The position numbers and the translations under genes were made by a program. 64,000 nucleotides of DNA, taken from Alphaproteobacteria bacterium (GTDB lineage Bacteria > Pseudomonadota > Alphaproteobacteria > Puniceispirillales > Marisalimonadaceae). Positions 44,695 to 53,368 of the stretch are shown here, piece by piece. The stretch's first letter is position 1. Every line of letters starts with the position of its first letter. The DNA lies in the NCBI GenBank assembly GCA_004213885.1, contig SGYL01000001.1, positions 349,920 through 413,919 on the forward strand, in the 5' to 3' direction. Under the pieces are notes generated by a model that worked only from the letters and a program-made list of their open reading frames with translations, searched no databases and had not been told where the DNA came from.

Positions 44695-45738
44695 TTAATT
44701 CTTGATGTTACTATGACTGTAATTAAGTATTACATCAAGCAAAGCTTGTGCATCAAACTTATCTTTGTTTGCATTAATCCATTCATCCCAAACAGGTTTA
44801 CCGGCAATCTTTTTAAAATCGGCTAACTGACTATCAGAATAACGAATTTCTTTAAGTTTTGCTTTAAACATTGGAAGATTTTTATCATCAGCTTTTTTAT
44901 ATGCAGCTTTCATTGCAGCTAAAGCTTCAGGTTTTAACTTATATAAAAGATCTTGATATTGTTTTGGCAACTTATTGAATGCTGTTTTGTTAAGTATATA
45001 TGGACAATCTGATGTTCCAGGAGACAAGTTTGCAGTAAACCATTCTGCTACTTCATGCACCTTGTAAGATACATGTGCGTAAGTATACGGAAATGATGCA
45101 GCATCTACAGCACCTCTTGATATTAATGTATAAACCTCTGGGGCAGGAACTGTTTGTCTTGTTGCACCAAGTTTTTCCATTGCTTTACCAACACCACCAC
45201 CAGCTCTTACTCTCATTCCTTTAAAACCAGTCAAATCCATAGGTGGCTTCCCTTTACCCAAAAACTCATATTGTGGAAGGTTTGTTGTCATATAATAAAT
45301 TCCATTAAACTTTTCTGCTTCAGCCTTAAGAATTGGATGTTGATAAAGTTTTTCTCTAACGGCTGCGTCTCGATCAAAACTTTGTCCAAGAGGTAAAAAT
45401 GGAAGTGTTAGAGCCATCAACCCAGGATTTTTTCCAGGGTGGTAAAAGTTACAAATACCAGCCATTTCAAATGAATTAGCTTTTATACCATCCCAATTTT
45501 CTCTTGATTTAGCTAATTGACCACCATAAAAAATTTTAAGTTTAAATTTCCCATTTGTCTCTTCAGCCAATCTCTTAGATAACATTTCTGCCCCTTCAGT
45601 AAAAGCTCTTCTTTTACCCCAAAGACTAAATTTCCAAAAAACACTAGGACCATCAGTTTTTGCAAAAACAATAGCCGTAAATACATTGGAAATTAAAAAC
45701 ATTAATGATATAATTATTAATCTTTTTAATTTTAACAT
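44695..45738 (-). CDS. dctP: TRAP transporter substrate-binding protein DctP
   Basis: The 347-residue protein has a signal peptide ending near VFAKT, then the DctP fold: YGGQLAKSRENWDGIKAN near residue 70, GFKGMRVRAGGG near residue 165 with the conserved Arg that binds the ligand carboxylate, and AASFPYTYAH. Members bind organic acids. A strong site AGGAGG precedes the ATG. The gap of 106 bases upstream suggests a separate promoter. It belongs with the amidase/dipeptidase block, implying its ligand is what they consume. Confidence 0.9.
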   Translation of the reverse strand: MLKLKRLIIISLMFLISNVFTAIVFAKTDGPSVFWKFSLWGKRRAFTEGAEMLSKRLAEETNGKFKLKIFYGGQLAKSRENWDGIKANSFEMAGICNFYHPGKNPGLMALTLPFLPLGQSFDRDAAVREKLYQHPILKAEAEKFNGIYYMTTNLPQYEFLGKGKPPMDLTGFKGMRVRAGGGVGKAMEKLGATRQTVPAPEVYTLISRGAVDAASFPYTYAHVSYKVHEVAEWFTANLSPGTSDCPYILNKTAFNKLPKQYQDLLYKLKPEALAAMKAAYKKADDKNLPMFKAKLKEIRYSDSQLADFKKIAGKPVWDEWINANKDKFDAQALLDVILNYSHSNIKN

Positions 45739-45844
45739 TAACTATCCTCCTAAATTTATTAAATGTTAATATAATGATGTAGTAGTCACTATATTGATAA
45801 AAAAGTCAAATTAGAAATACATAACATATTAATTATTATTTCCA

Positions 45845-46468
45845 TTAATAACCCGCGCCTTTTTCTTTTGATGATTTACTTTCTTTAACGTAAGTTTTTT
45901 TTGTATATTTTAATAATTCATTCCATTCAGATTTTTTTACAGTGCATCGATCAGAATATAGAATTTTATTAAATTTAATTTTTTTGATTTTTAATGTATT
46001 TAAATTTGTTTCAACGAAGTAATAATTAGCAGTTAATTTTTTTTTATTTAAATAAATTTTTGAATTATAAACACAGAATATTGGTTTTTTTTTATTATTA
46101 AGTAACAAAAAATTTTTTTTATTTTCATAGTTATAAATCAGCATTGCTGAAATTAAATAATTTGGTGCTATCACATTCCCAGACCAATTAATATTCTCAG
46201 AAGCTAAATACTCAATTAAATTAAGTCCATAAAATGGAGCTATTAAATCTTTTGATGTTTCATTATTTATAATATTATTATTAATTTTTTTAATTTTATA
46301 TTTTTCTAAAAGTGTAATTAAGTCCTCTAAGAAAGGGGTTTTTGTTTTAGCAAGGTTGCAGCATAAATTACTACAATCATCCGCGAGAGATTTAGAGAGA
46401 TTTATACCAATCAATGCTTTAAAAGTTTCAGATTTAATTTGGTTAATTGATTTTTCAACCATAAGCAT
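45845..46468 (-). CDS. DUF3726-like protein
   Basis: This 207-residue protein is not firmly assigned. The N-terminal SINQIKSETFKALIGIN and the C-terminal end KKTYVKESKSSKEKGAGY resemble the DUF3726 family as I recall it. The family has no assigned function and is found in alphaproteobacteria near catabolic genes. The body is Asn- and Lys-rich with several Cys (SNLCCNL). It overlaps the 554-residue gene by 14 bases, so the two are translationally coupled and probably act together. A start at the ATG on 46462 is also possible. Confidence 0.55.
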   Translation of the reverse strand: MLMVEKSINQIKSETFKALIGINLSKSLADDCSNLCCNLAKTKTPFLEDLITLLEKYKIKKINNNIINNETSKDLIAPFYGLNLIEYLASENINWSGNVIAPNYLISAMLIYNYENKKNFLLLNNKKKPIFCVYNSKIYLNKKKLTANYYFVETNLNTLKIKKIKFNKILYSDRCTVKKSEWNELLKYTKKTYVKESKSSKEKGAGY

Positions 46469-48119
46469 TTAAGAAGGGAAAACTTAACATATAGGTTTTA
46501 TTTTCTTTAAGATTTTTAGGTAATGGAACACCTTGAAATAAAGTAATTCTGGTCCACAGATTAGATTTAGGATCAAATTTACAAGCTCCAAAAAAACTTA
46601 ATTTGAATCTTAAGATATCTATAGGACGCATGTTCTTATCTTCCAAGTTTTCATGTATTTCACTGAATTGGTGTTTTTCATTAATTAGAATTCTTTTTAT
46701 TATGGATTTGAATTTAAGATGTTTTAGACAAAATTCACTAATCTTCATTTTATCTGGCATTTTTTTTAATGTGTCATTTAAGTTATATATTTGCTTTGCA
46801 ATATCTAATGGTAAACGTTTTTCATATCCATGATCTTCTTTTGATAATCCAAGCCTTGGTTCTTGCTTTGTTTCAGATACATACCAAAAGAAGTATTTAC
46901 TTGATGAACGATTGAAATTAATTTTTAATGCCCAGCTATAATTTAGTTTAATTAATGATTTAATTTTTGCGATTGAATAATTAGAATTTAGAGTAACCTT
47001 ATCAAAGGCATTCATTTTTCCTGAGTATGTATCTGTAATTTTAGGAAAGAGTTCTAAAAATATACTATACAATATTTCTCTTGTTTCATTGTTAATTCTA
47101 TTAAATTTTGAAAGTATCTTTTTTAATGGATAGTCAGAATTTAAAATTTTAAATAATAGTTTTGAATTTATAATTTGATCAATTTCTTTCCTGGATTGAT
47201 TTATTAGGATTTGTTGTTTTTTATCTTCTACTTCCCATTGATTAATATGTTTTTTTGAATTTTCTAAAAGTAAAAGAAATAACTTTAATTTATTTTTAGA
47301 TAAAGTTTTTTGATCTAATGCAATTTTAATCAAAGTTTGTTTAGTATTTATCCACTTATGAATTAATTTAGGATGATTGACTATAAAAGGAGCCATTCCT
47401 AGGCCTGTTGCGTTTCCAGTTCCTAGATAGTCTGATATATTATCATTTAATTTAGTATAATTTTTAGATTTATTTTTTGCTAAGAAATTAACATATTCTA
47501 TAGAAAAAATTTTTAACATATAAACTGTTAACATTTCTGCCCAAAACCCATTTTTTAATATTTTAGAATCTGATTTAAAATTATAATCAGCAATACCAAA
47601 TTTGCCATTTCCATAAACTGCAGTTGTACGTAATAAATAACCAATTTTTTTAACCTGTTCGAATTCAGGCTGCAATCCATTAGATAAATTTTCTAAAAAA
47701 TGATTAAATAACCTTTTAGATTTGTTAGCTCTACTTAGGGTTAATTGTTTTTTTAAGTGATTACCATTTTCTTGTAGGGGGACATTTTTTTTTAGATGTT
47801 TTAGTTCTTTCTCATTAGGTGTCCCAGTAAAAAGACTAAATGTGAAGTCCCATTTATCTGCAATAACTCTATCGCTTCTTTCTTCATCTTTTATCAAATG
47901 TGAAAATATTATTAATGAAAAAACATCCTTTTTATTTTTTGTCGAAATAATACAATAACCTTTTCCATGTTTATTAATTTTCCAATCTTGAAATTTAAAA
48001 ACCCAATTTTCTCTTATTAACGTAATTATTAATTGTCTGGAAAAAGATAATCGACTAGGGTGGTATGAACCTAAGTTTTTAAGTTTCATAACATCTTTAA
48101 CATCTTGAAAATATTGCAT
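46455..48119 (-). CDS. Uncharacterised 554-residue protein in a catabolic operon
   Basis: I do not recognise this protein. It has no membrane segment or signal peptide, so it is cytosolic. Conspicuous features are a basic N-terminus with SYHPSRLSFSRQL, a charged acid-base middle, and FFWYVSETKQEPRLG near residue 400 followed by a Lys-rich HEKRLPLDIA-like region. Large numbers of Asn and Lys reflect base composition. The gene sits between an M19 dipeptidase and the DUF3726-like gene with spacings of 3 and -14 bases, so it belongs to the operon. Function is unknown. Confidence 0.6.
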   Translation of the reverse strand: MQYFQDVKDVMKLKNLGSYHPSRLSFSRQLIITLIRENWVFKFQDWKINKHGKGYCIISTKNKKDVFSLIIFSHLIKDEERSDRVIADKWDFTFSLFTGTPNEKELKHLKKNVPLQENGNHLKKQLTLSRANKSKRLFNHFLENLSNGLQPEFEQVKKIGYLLRTTAVYGNGKFGIADYNFKSDSKILKNGFWAEMLTVYMLKIFSIEYVNFLAKNKSKNYTKLNDNISDYLGTGNATGLGMAPFIVNHPKLIHKWINTKQTLIKIALDQKTLSKNKLKLFLLLLENSKKHINQWEVEDKKQQILINQSRKEIDQIINSKLLFKILNSDYPLKKILSKFNRINNETREILYSIFLELFPKITDTYSGKMNAFDKVTLNSNYSIAKIKSLIKLNYSWALKINFNRSSSKYFFWYVSETKQEPRLGLSKEDHGYEKRLPLDIAKQIYNLNDTLKKMPDKMKISEFCLKHLKFKSIIKRILINEKHQFSEIHENLEDKNMRPIDILRFKLSFFGACKFDPKSNLWTRITLFQGVPLPKNLKENKTYMLSFPFLNAYG

Positions 48120-48122
48120 AAT

Positions 48123-49094
48123 TTATTTAAAAGCCCTCGTTTTTATTAAAAAATTATACCAATTTAAACCTTTTAATTTGTTTATATCTTCTTGTTTTAA
48201 CCCTAATTCCCGCAGTTTATTTAATATATTTTTCCAATCTCTATTACCTCTAAACCATGAAGGCATTTTAGGGAATCCTGGATTAGAAGCTGAACCTTCA
48301 CCATAATCTGTTTTTTTAGTCCATTTCCCAACTCTCATCCACTCAACAACACTATCTGGTTGATTTTGGCATAAATCAGAACCGAATCCTACATGATCAA
48401 CCCCAATAACCTCTATTAAATCCACTATCATTTTGCAAAAACTATCCAATGTACAATTCGAGTTATTTTTTAAATGATGTGGATATAAAGAAAGTCCTAA
48501 AATACCACCTCTTGAGGCAAGTAATTTTAAAATCTCATTTGATTTGTTTCTCTTTGCGTTATGCCAAAAACTTGGATTAGCGTGACTTATTGTTATTGGT
48601 AATTTTGAATGTTCAATAGCTTCAATAGTTGATTTTTCACCTGAGTGTGACATGTCAATTATCATCCCAACTCTATTCATTTCTTCGATAACTTCTTTCC
48701 CCATTCTTGAAAGACCATTATCTTTCTCTTCATAACATCCAGATGCTAGCAATGATTGATTGTTGTAAGTAAGTTGCATAAACCTACCACCTAATCTATG
48801 AAGTATTTCGATTAAGCCTATATCGTCTTCAATAGGCGAGGGATTTTGAAAACCAAAAATTACAGCAGTTTTCTTATTAGCTTTTGCATATTCTATATCT
48901 GATATTGTATAAGCTGGCATAATAAGATTTGAAAAATTTTCAAAATATAAATTCCATTTTTCAAAATTTGAAACGGTTTCTCTGAATTGTTCATGATAAG
49001 AAATAGTAACGTGAACTGCTGTTAAATTAGCTGATCTCCAATCTTCAAAAATTTTCTTTGACCAATTACAATATTGTAAACCATCAATAAACAT
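48123..49094 (-). CDS. Membrane dipeptidase (renal dipeptidase, M19 family)
   Basis: The 323-residue protein has M19 motifs: the HSGEKS segment with MIDMSHSG (metal ligand His) near residue 145, ISHANPS near residue 170, and DHVGFGSDLC near residue 235. This zinc enzyme family cleaves dipeptides and also lactam or N-acyl amino acid bonds. The first metal-ligand HxD of the family near the N-terminus (usually DGHND) is replaced by MFIDGLQYCNWS, so the N-terminus may be shortened or altered. The gene follows CMD by 8 bases. Confidence 0.85.
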   Translation of the reverse strand: MFIDGLQYCNWSKKIFEDWRSANLTAVHVTISYHEQFRETVSNFEKWNLYFENFSNLIMPAYTISDIEYAKANKKTAVIFGFQNPSPIEDDIGLIEILHRLGGRFMQLTYNNQSLLASGCYEEKDNGLSRMGKEVIEEMNRVGMIIDMSHSGEKSTIEAIEHSKLPITISHANPSFWHNAKRNKSNEILKLLASRGGILGLSLYPHHLKNNSNCTLDSFCKMIVDLIEVIGVDHVGFGSDLCQNQPDSVVEWMRVGKWTKKTDYGEGSASNPGFPKMPSWFRGNRDWKNILNKLRELGLKQEDINKLKGLNWYNFLIKTRAFK

Positions 49095-49101
49095 TTTTTA
49101 A

Positions 49102-49677
49102 TTACTTTAACATATTTGAAAAATCATTTATTTCAGGTAAAGGCCAGTCTGGTGTATCATTTGGCACTTTAAAAACATTTAAAGTCATAGATATTAAACT
49201 GTAATAGCCACATATTCCTACTATATCAATAACTCTTGTTTGCCCCAATTTTTCAATGGCTATAGCAAAAGTATCATCTTTTACGTTTTTTAAAATATTG
49301 CTTTCAGCAGCAAAATCAAAAACAATTTGTTCAATTTGATTATCAAAAATTGGTCTTTTTGCTTGTGCAATTGTATTTACATATTCTTCATTAATCCCAG
49401 CTTTTATTGCTAAAGGTGCGTGGTGCTCCCATTCAAATTTGGATGACCATATACGTCCAGTTGTAATTATAGCTAACTCTGACAAAGATTTGTCCAAGCT
49501 AGTACCATAACGTGCATACGCTCCAACTTGTTGTGCAACTTTAGCAAGTTTTGGATTATTCAGCCATATTCTCAAAGGCCCAACAACTCTTCCTCTTGGG
49601 CCATTAACTATTTCATCATGAATTTTTTTTTGTTCTTCGTTTAAATCCTCAACCTTCCAATCTTTTAATCTTTGCAT
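49102..49677 (-). CDS. Carboxymuconolactone decarboxylase-family protein
   Basis: The 191-residue protein has the CMD fold with the YGTSLDKSLSELAIITTGRIW motif near residue 58 and the EWEHHAPLAIKAG segment near residue 83, as in alkylhydroperoxidase D-like proteins. The redox CxxC of AhpD is not present. Such proteins occur in aromatic or muconate catabolism and in many marine degradative operons. A strong AGGAGG site lies 5 bases upstream of the ATG. It is between the amidase and the M19 dipeptidase. Confidence 0.82.
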   Translation of the reverse strand: MQRLKDWKVEDLNEEQKKIHDEIVNGPRGRVVGPLRIWLNNPKLAKVAQQVGAYARYGTSLDKSLSELAIITTGRIWSSKFEWEHHAPLAIKAGINEEYVNTIAQAKRPIFDNQIEQIVFDFAAESNILKNVKDDTFAIAIEKLGQTRVIDIVGICGYYSLISMTLNVFKVPNDTPDWPLPEINDFSNMLK

Positions 49678-49685
49678 ATTTCCTC

Positions 49686-50822
49686 CTAAAATAAGTTTAA
49701 ATTGTTTAATATGATCTCATCTGCACTTTTGTTTCCTAGAACAGATAATCCAACAGGACCAGTACTGCCATTAAACTTTGGAATGCTTATTTGAGGTCTT
49801 GATGATAAACCTCCCATGCAGGTGAATTCCATAACTTTTTTTCTTAATTCATATAAGTCGTCGTCAGACTGCCCTTTAATAGGAGCTGAGAATGGTGTAG
49901 TTGGAAAAATTAAAATGGATTCTACTGGTAAATTTTGGTCAAGCTCTGAGATGAATTCTTTTCTTAGATTTACAGCATCATCATACATATTTTTTGCCAT
50001 TTTAAATCTAGAATTAATTTCAGTAGAAATTTTTGGATTATATTTTTCAATCCATGGTAAAATATTCAATTTTATTTCATATCCTTGTATTACCCTAAAA
50101 CAATCTGCCAATTTAGATTTTTTATAACTAGACAGTTGTACTTTTTTTAAATTTTTAAATTTATATTCACAATAATTGTAAAATTGAGATTTAATGTTGT
50201 GATCTAAATCATCTACAAAATCAATTGGAATTAAAATATTTTTTTGTTCGATTTTAATTTCTTTAAAATTATCAAAAAATAACTTCCCTAATTTTAGCAT
50301 GTTTGATTTATTGTTAGAAAACCATCCTAATGTATCAAAGCTCTCTGACATCGGATAAACTTTTTTAAGATTAATTCTGCCATGAGTTGGTCTAAATCCA
50401 AAAACTCCACAAAAAGATGCGGGAACTCTTACTGACCCACCAGTATCAGTTACTATTGTAAAATTATAATCCATTTGAGTTAAAGCTGCAGCTGAACCAG
50501 AGCTGGATCCACCTGGTACGCAATTGGGTGCATTTTTATTAATTGGTGCTCCATAATGCATATTCTCTCCAATAATAGAGTAAAAAAATTCATCACAAAT
50601 CGTTATACCTTCTAGAATTGCACCTTCATTTAATATTTTTTGTAAAAAAGGTGCGTTTTCAATTGCCTTTTTGGAATGCTTATAAAAATCGGGATTTCCA
50701 CACGATGTTTTAAAACCTTTTATGTGGCACATGTCTTTACATAAAAACCTCATGTTTAGAAGATTGCCTTTATGTGAGATTTGTATTTTATCTTTAGGTG
50801 TATGTGGAGTCAGAAAATTCAT
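49686..50822 (-). CDS. Amidase (amidase signature family)
   Basis: The 378-residue protein has the amidase signature GGSSSGSAAAL and the catalytic Ser-cisSer-Lys triad: Lys in LCKDMCHIKG near residue 29, Ser in CVPGGSSSGS, and Ser in DTGGSVRVPAS. It is shorter than most amidases (about 450) and resembles AMI1-type indoleacetamide hydrolases in size and start. Amidases release ammonia or an amine from an amide. As first gene of the block it is divergent from apt, with starts only 32 bases apart. Confidence 0.88.
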   Translation of the reverse strand: MNFLTPHTPKDKIQISHKGNLLNMRFLCKDMCHIKGFKTSCGNPDFYKHSKKAIENAPFLQKILNEGAILEGITICDEFFYSIIGENMHYGAPINKNAPNCVPGGSSSGSAAALTQMDYNFTIVTDTGGSVRVPASFCGVFGFRPTHGRINLKKVYPMSESFDTLGWFSNNKSNMLKLGKLFFDNFKEIKIEQKNILIPIDFVDDLDHNIKSQFYNYCEYKFKNLKKVQLSSYKKSKLADCFRVIQGYEIKLNILPWIEKYNPKISTEINSRFKMAKNMYDDAVNLRKEFISELDQNLPVESILIFPTTPFSAPIKGQSDDDLYELRKKVMEFTCMGGLSSRPQISIPKFNGSTGPVGLSVLGNKSADEIILNNLNLF

Positions 50823-50854
50823 GAATAACTTAAATATAATGTTATATATATATC

Positions 50855-51376
50855 ATGAGCAATATAAATCTTTATGACTTTATTGATGAAATTCAAGATT
50901 TTCCAAAAAAAGGAATTTTGTTTAGAGATATAAGTCCTCTTTTAGAAGATAAAGACGCCTTTAAATTACTTATATTAAAAATGATCCATCAAATTAATAA
51001 TTATAAAATTGATTTGATAGCTGGAATAGAATCAAGAGGTTTTTTGTTTTCAACGATATTAGCACATCAATTGAATATAGGATCAATTATGATAAGAAAA
51101 CCCAATAAGTTACCCGGTAATTTAATTGAAAAAAAATATGAATTAGAATATGGGAGTTCCACATTAAGCTTACAACAAAAAAGAAACCTTTATGGAAAAA
51201 ATCTATTAATTATTGATGATCTTCTTGCTACTGGAGGCACTTTAAAATGTGCAGAAGAGCTTATTTCTGAAGTAGGAGGTAATGTTGTTTTAACTGTAGT
51301 TGCAATTGAGTTGAATGCTTTGAAAGGAAGAGAGAAAATCAAATCTGATGTTTTTTCTATATTAAGTTATGATTGA
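50855..51376 (+). CDS. apt: Adenine phosphoribosyltransferase
   Basis: Apt makes AMP from adenine and PRPP. The 173-residue protein has FPKKGILFRDISPLL near the N-terminus, GIESRGFLF, the PRPP-binding IIDDLLATGGT at about residue 122, and is full length. It overlaps mtnN by 8 bases. MtnN produces adenine from methylthioadenosine and S-adenosylhomocysteine, so the pair recycles that adenine directly. Confidence 0.95.
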   Translation: MSNINLYDFIDEIQDFPKKGILFRDISPLLEDKDAFKLLILKMIHQINNYKIDLIAGIESRGFLFSTILAHQLNIGSIMIRKPNKLPGNLIEKKYELEYGSSTLSLQQKRNLYGKNLLIIDDLLATGGTLKCAEELISEVGGNVVLTVVAIELNALKGREKIKSDVFSILSYD

Positions 51377-51932
51377 TAAAAAAAATACACTTATACTTGT
51401 TGCATTAGAGCAAGAATTGCCAAAAAGTTATCTTCCGGGATGGAAAATAATCTATACTGGAGTAGGTAAGGTTAATGCTAGTTTTGCTATTTCAAGATCT
51501 TATTTTGATTATAAACCTAAATATGTTGTTAATTACGGTACAGCAGGTTCATTAAATAAAAATATTTCAGGTTTAATTGAGGTGTCCAAATTTTACCAAA
51601 GAGATATGGATGTAAGAGGTTTAGGGTTTAAATTAGGTCAAACTCCTTTTGAAAATGATTTTTTTGTTCAATTAAATAAAAATGGATATAGCTGTGGTAC
51701 TGGAGATAGTTTTGTCATGTCATCTCCTGATTTAGTTACTGACATTGTTGATATGGAGGCATATAGCTATGCTAAATTCTGTAAAATAAATAAATTAAAT
51801 TTTATTTGTTTTAAATTTATTTCAGATAATGCAGATAATGACGCGGTTAGAGATTGGTCTAAAGCTTTTAAAAAAGGCGCAAAAGAATTTTCATTATTTT
51901 TTCAAAAAGAATATGAAGGTATTAAAATTTAA
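51369..51932 (+). CDS. mtnN: Methylthioadenosine/S-adenosylhomocysteine nucleosidase
   Basis: The 187-residue protein belongs to the PNP/UDP phosphorylase superfamily: VALEQELP near residue 12, GVGKVNASFAIS, NYGTAGS, VDMEAYSYAKFC with the ligand-binding Met-Glu near residue 122, and KFISDNADNDA. It is about 40 residues shorter than Escherichia coli MtnN. It hydrolyses MTA and SAH to adenine and the ribosyl product. The coupled apt gene takes up the adenine. Confidence 0.88.
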   Translation: MIDKKNTLILVALEQELPKSYLPGWKIIYTGVGKVNASFAISRSYFDYKPKYVVNYGTAGSLNKNISGLIEVSKFYQRDMDVRGLGFKLGQTPFENDFFVQLNKNGYSCGTGDSFVMSSPDLVTDIVDMEAYSYAKFCKINKLNFICFKFISDNADNDAVRDWSKAFKKGAKEFSLFFQKEYEGIKI

Positions 51933-51940
51933 TACCTTCA
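51914..51940. terminator. Bidirectional terminator at the mtnN/PuuD junction
   Basis: TGAAGGTATTAA (51914-51925) and TTAATACCTTCA (51929-51940) form a 12-base stem. The hairpin spans the mtnN stop codon and the intergenic region with the convergent PuuD-like gene. Read on the minus strand it is followed by a T-rich ATATTCTTTTT, so it can act for both genes. Confidence 0.65.
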
Positions 51941-51949
51941 TCAACATAT

Positions 51950-52534
51950 TTAAGCAAATCCATTCTGAGCAACAGTCATTCCAACTAACATTGGTATTGA
52001 TAGTAACGTGTTAGTTCTTGAAAATAACATTGCTTTTTTTGCCGCTTTAGCTTTTGTCTCTGCATCCACTTCAATTATACCTAGTGCTCTTTTTTGGTTT
52101 GGCCAAATAACTCCCCATACATTAATTAGCATAATTATTCCTAACCACATTCCAACACCAATAGGCCAAAAACCCTGTGAAAAGGTCATTGCTTGATGTA
52201 AATATCCATTTAAATAAGCTAATATTAATCCCGTTATTACTGTGACAAGTGCACCCCATCTAAACCAAAAGAGAGCGGCTGGAGCAATTACTTTACTTAT
52301 TGCAGGTTTTTGCTCATCCGGAATTTTAGTCATGTTTGGAATTTGAACAAAATTGAAATAGTATAATATTCCAACCCACATGATTCCAGAAATTACATGA
52401 AACCATCTAAATAACCACATATTGAATGCTGCTTGATCGAATTGGCCATTTTTGGCTAGAAATATAATAAATATGAATGCTATTAAAAAAGATATTGATA
52501 TTGTGATTTTTAATTCTGTTAATATTTTCAACAT
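51950..52534 (-). CDS. PuuD-type urate hydroxylase membrane domain protein
   Basis: The 194-residue protein has four to five membrane helices and the PuuD (DUF989) features: FRWFHVISGIMWVGILYYFNFVQ near residue 40 and LINVWGVIWPNQKRALG near residue 140. Full-length PuuD has an additional C-terminal cytochrome c domain that passes electrons from urate. That domain is absent here: no CxxCH follows. The protein may work with a separate cytochrome or may have another role, as in other marine alphaproteobacteria. It is monocistronic and lies near sodB. Confidence 0.75.
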   Translation of the reverse strand: MLKILTELKITISISFLIAFIFIIFLAKNGQFDQAAFNMWLFRWFHVISGIMWVGILYYFNFVQIPNMTKIPDEQKPAISKVIAPAALFWFRWGALVTVITGLILAYLNGYLHQAMTFSQGFWPIGVGMWLGIIMLINVWGVIWPNQKRALGIIEVDAETKAKAAKKAMLFSRTNTLLSIPMLVGMTVAQNGFA

Positions 52535-52555
52535 TTTATATCCTTATTTAAATAT

Positions 52556-53155
52556 TTACATTCTAGATGCTACATTTTCCCAATTAACAAGTTTATTTAA
52601 AAAATTCTCTAAATAAGCAGGTCTTTTATTTCTAAAATCAATGTAATAAGAGTGTTCCCAAACATCACAACCTAATAATGCTGTTTGATTAAAACATACT
52701 GGGTTTACCCCATTTTCTGTTTTAGTAATTTTAAGTGATCCGTCATTCTCTTTTACAAGCCAGCACCAACCTGAGCCAAACTGTGTAGCGCCAGCATCAC
52801 AAAAAGCGGTTTTGAAATTATCTATACTTCCAAATTGATCTATTAGTGTTTTTTCCAACTCACTTGGTATATTATTGTTTGATGGTCCCATCATTTCCCA
52901 AAATTGTGTATGATTCCAATGTTGAGAAACATTATTAAATATACCATTTTGAGCAACTTTTGAACTATCATAGTTTCCTTTAATAATGTCTTCTAATGAT
53001 TTGTTTTCCCATTCAGTACCAGATAGTAATTTATTTCCATTATCTACATATGCTTTGTGGTGAATGTCATGATGAAATTCAAGTGTTTCTTTACTCATTC
53101 CATTTGTCTCAAGTGCGTCATGTGAATAAGGAAGGTCTTTCAATTCTAAAGGCAT
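52556..53155 (-). CDS. sodB: Iron superoxide dismutase
   Basis: The 199-residue protein is a Fe/Mn superoxide dismutase with all four metal ligands visible: His in HHDIHHKAYV, His in QHWNHTQFWEMM, and Asp and His in DVWEHSYYIDF. GSGWCWLV and the FAEAFC-like FKTAFCDAGATQFG fit the iron type of Proteobacteria. Length is normal. It is cytosolic and has a 213-base region upstream shared with the divergent quinone oxidoreductase operon. Confidence 0.95.
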   Translation of the reverse strand: MPLELKDLPYSHDALETNGMSKETLEFHHDIHHKAYVDNGNKLLSGTEWENKSLEDIIKGNYDSSKVAQNGIFNNVSQHWNHTQFWEMMGPSNNNIPSELEKTLIDQFGSIDNFKTAFCDAGATQFGSGWCWLVKENDGSLKITKTENGVNPVCFNQTALLGCDVWEHSYYIDFRNKRPAYLENFLNKLVNWENVASRM

Positions 53156-53368
53156 TTATATCTCCATAATTTAAATAGTTATGATTATTAATAAATTATT
53201 GTGACTGATGTTTCAATTTATATAATGTACAAATTTAATAAATATTAAAATTGTATTATTTTAAAATCTACAAAATATAATTACTTTTTCTTTTAGTTTG
53301 TTTATATTATAAGACTTATCGGTTCATTGATTATGTGAATTTCAAATTTTTAATTCTAGAGAGGTATT
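53156..53368. promoter_or_regulatory. Longest non-coding interval: divergent promoter region of sodB and the QOR operon
   Basis: This interval of 213 bases lies between two divergent genes and contains no supported reading frame. It must contain both promoters. The QOR gene has the ribosome binding site GAGAGG at 53358-53363, just before its ATG. I see AT-rich tracts and no convincing hairpin or operator. Confidence 0.6.

Noticed and set aside
45780..45791. Short inverted repeat TAGT-N4-ACTA upstream of dctP as a possible operator
   Set aside because: Only 4 bases per arm in an AT-rich interval and no regulator gene nearby.
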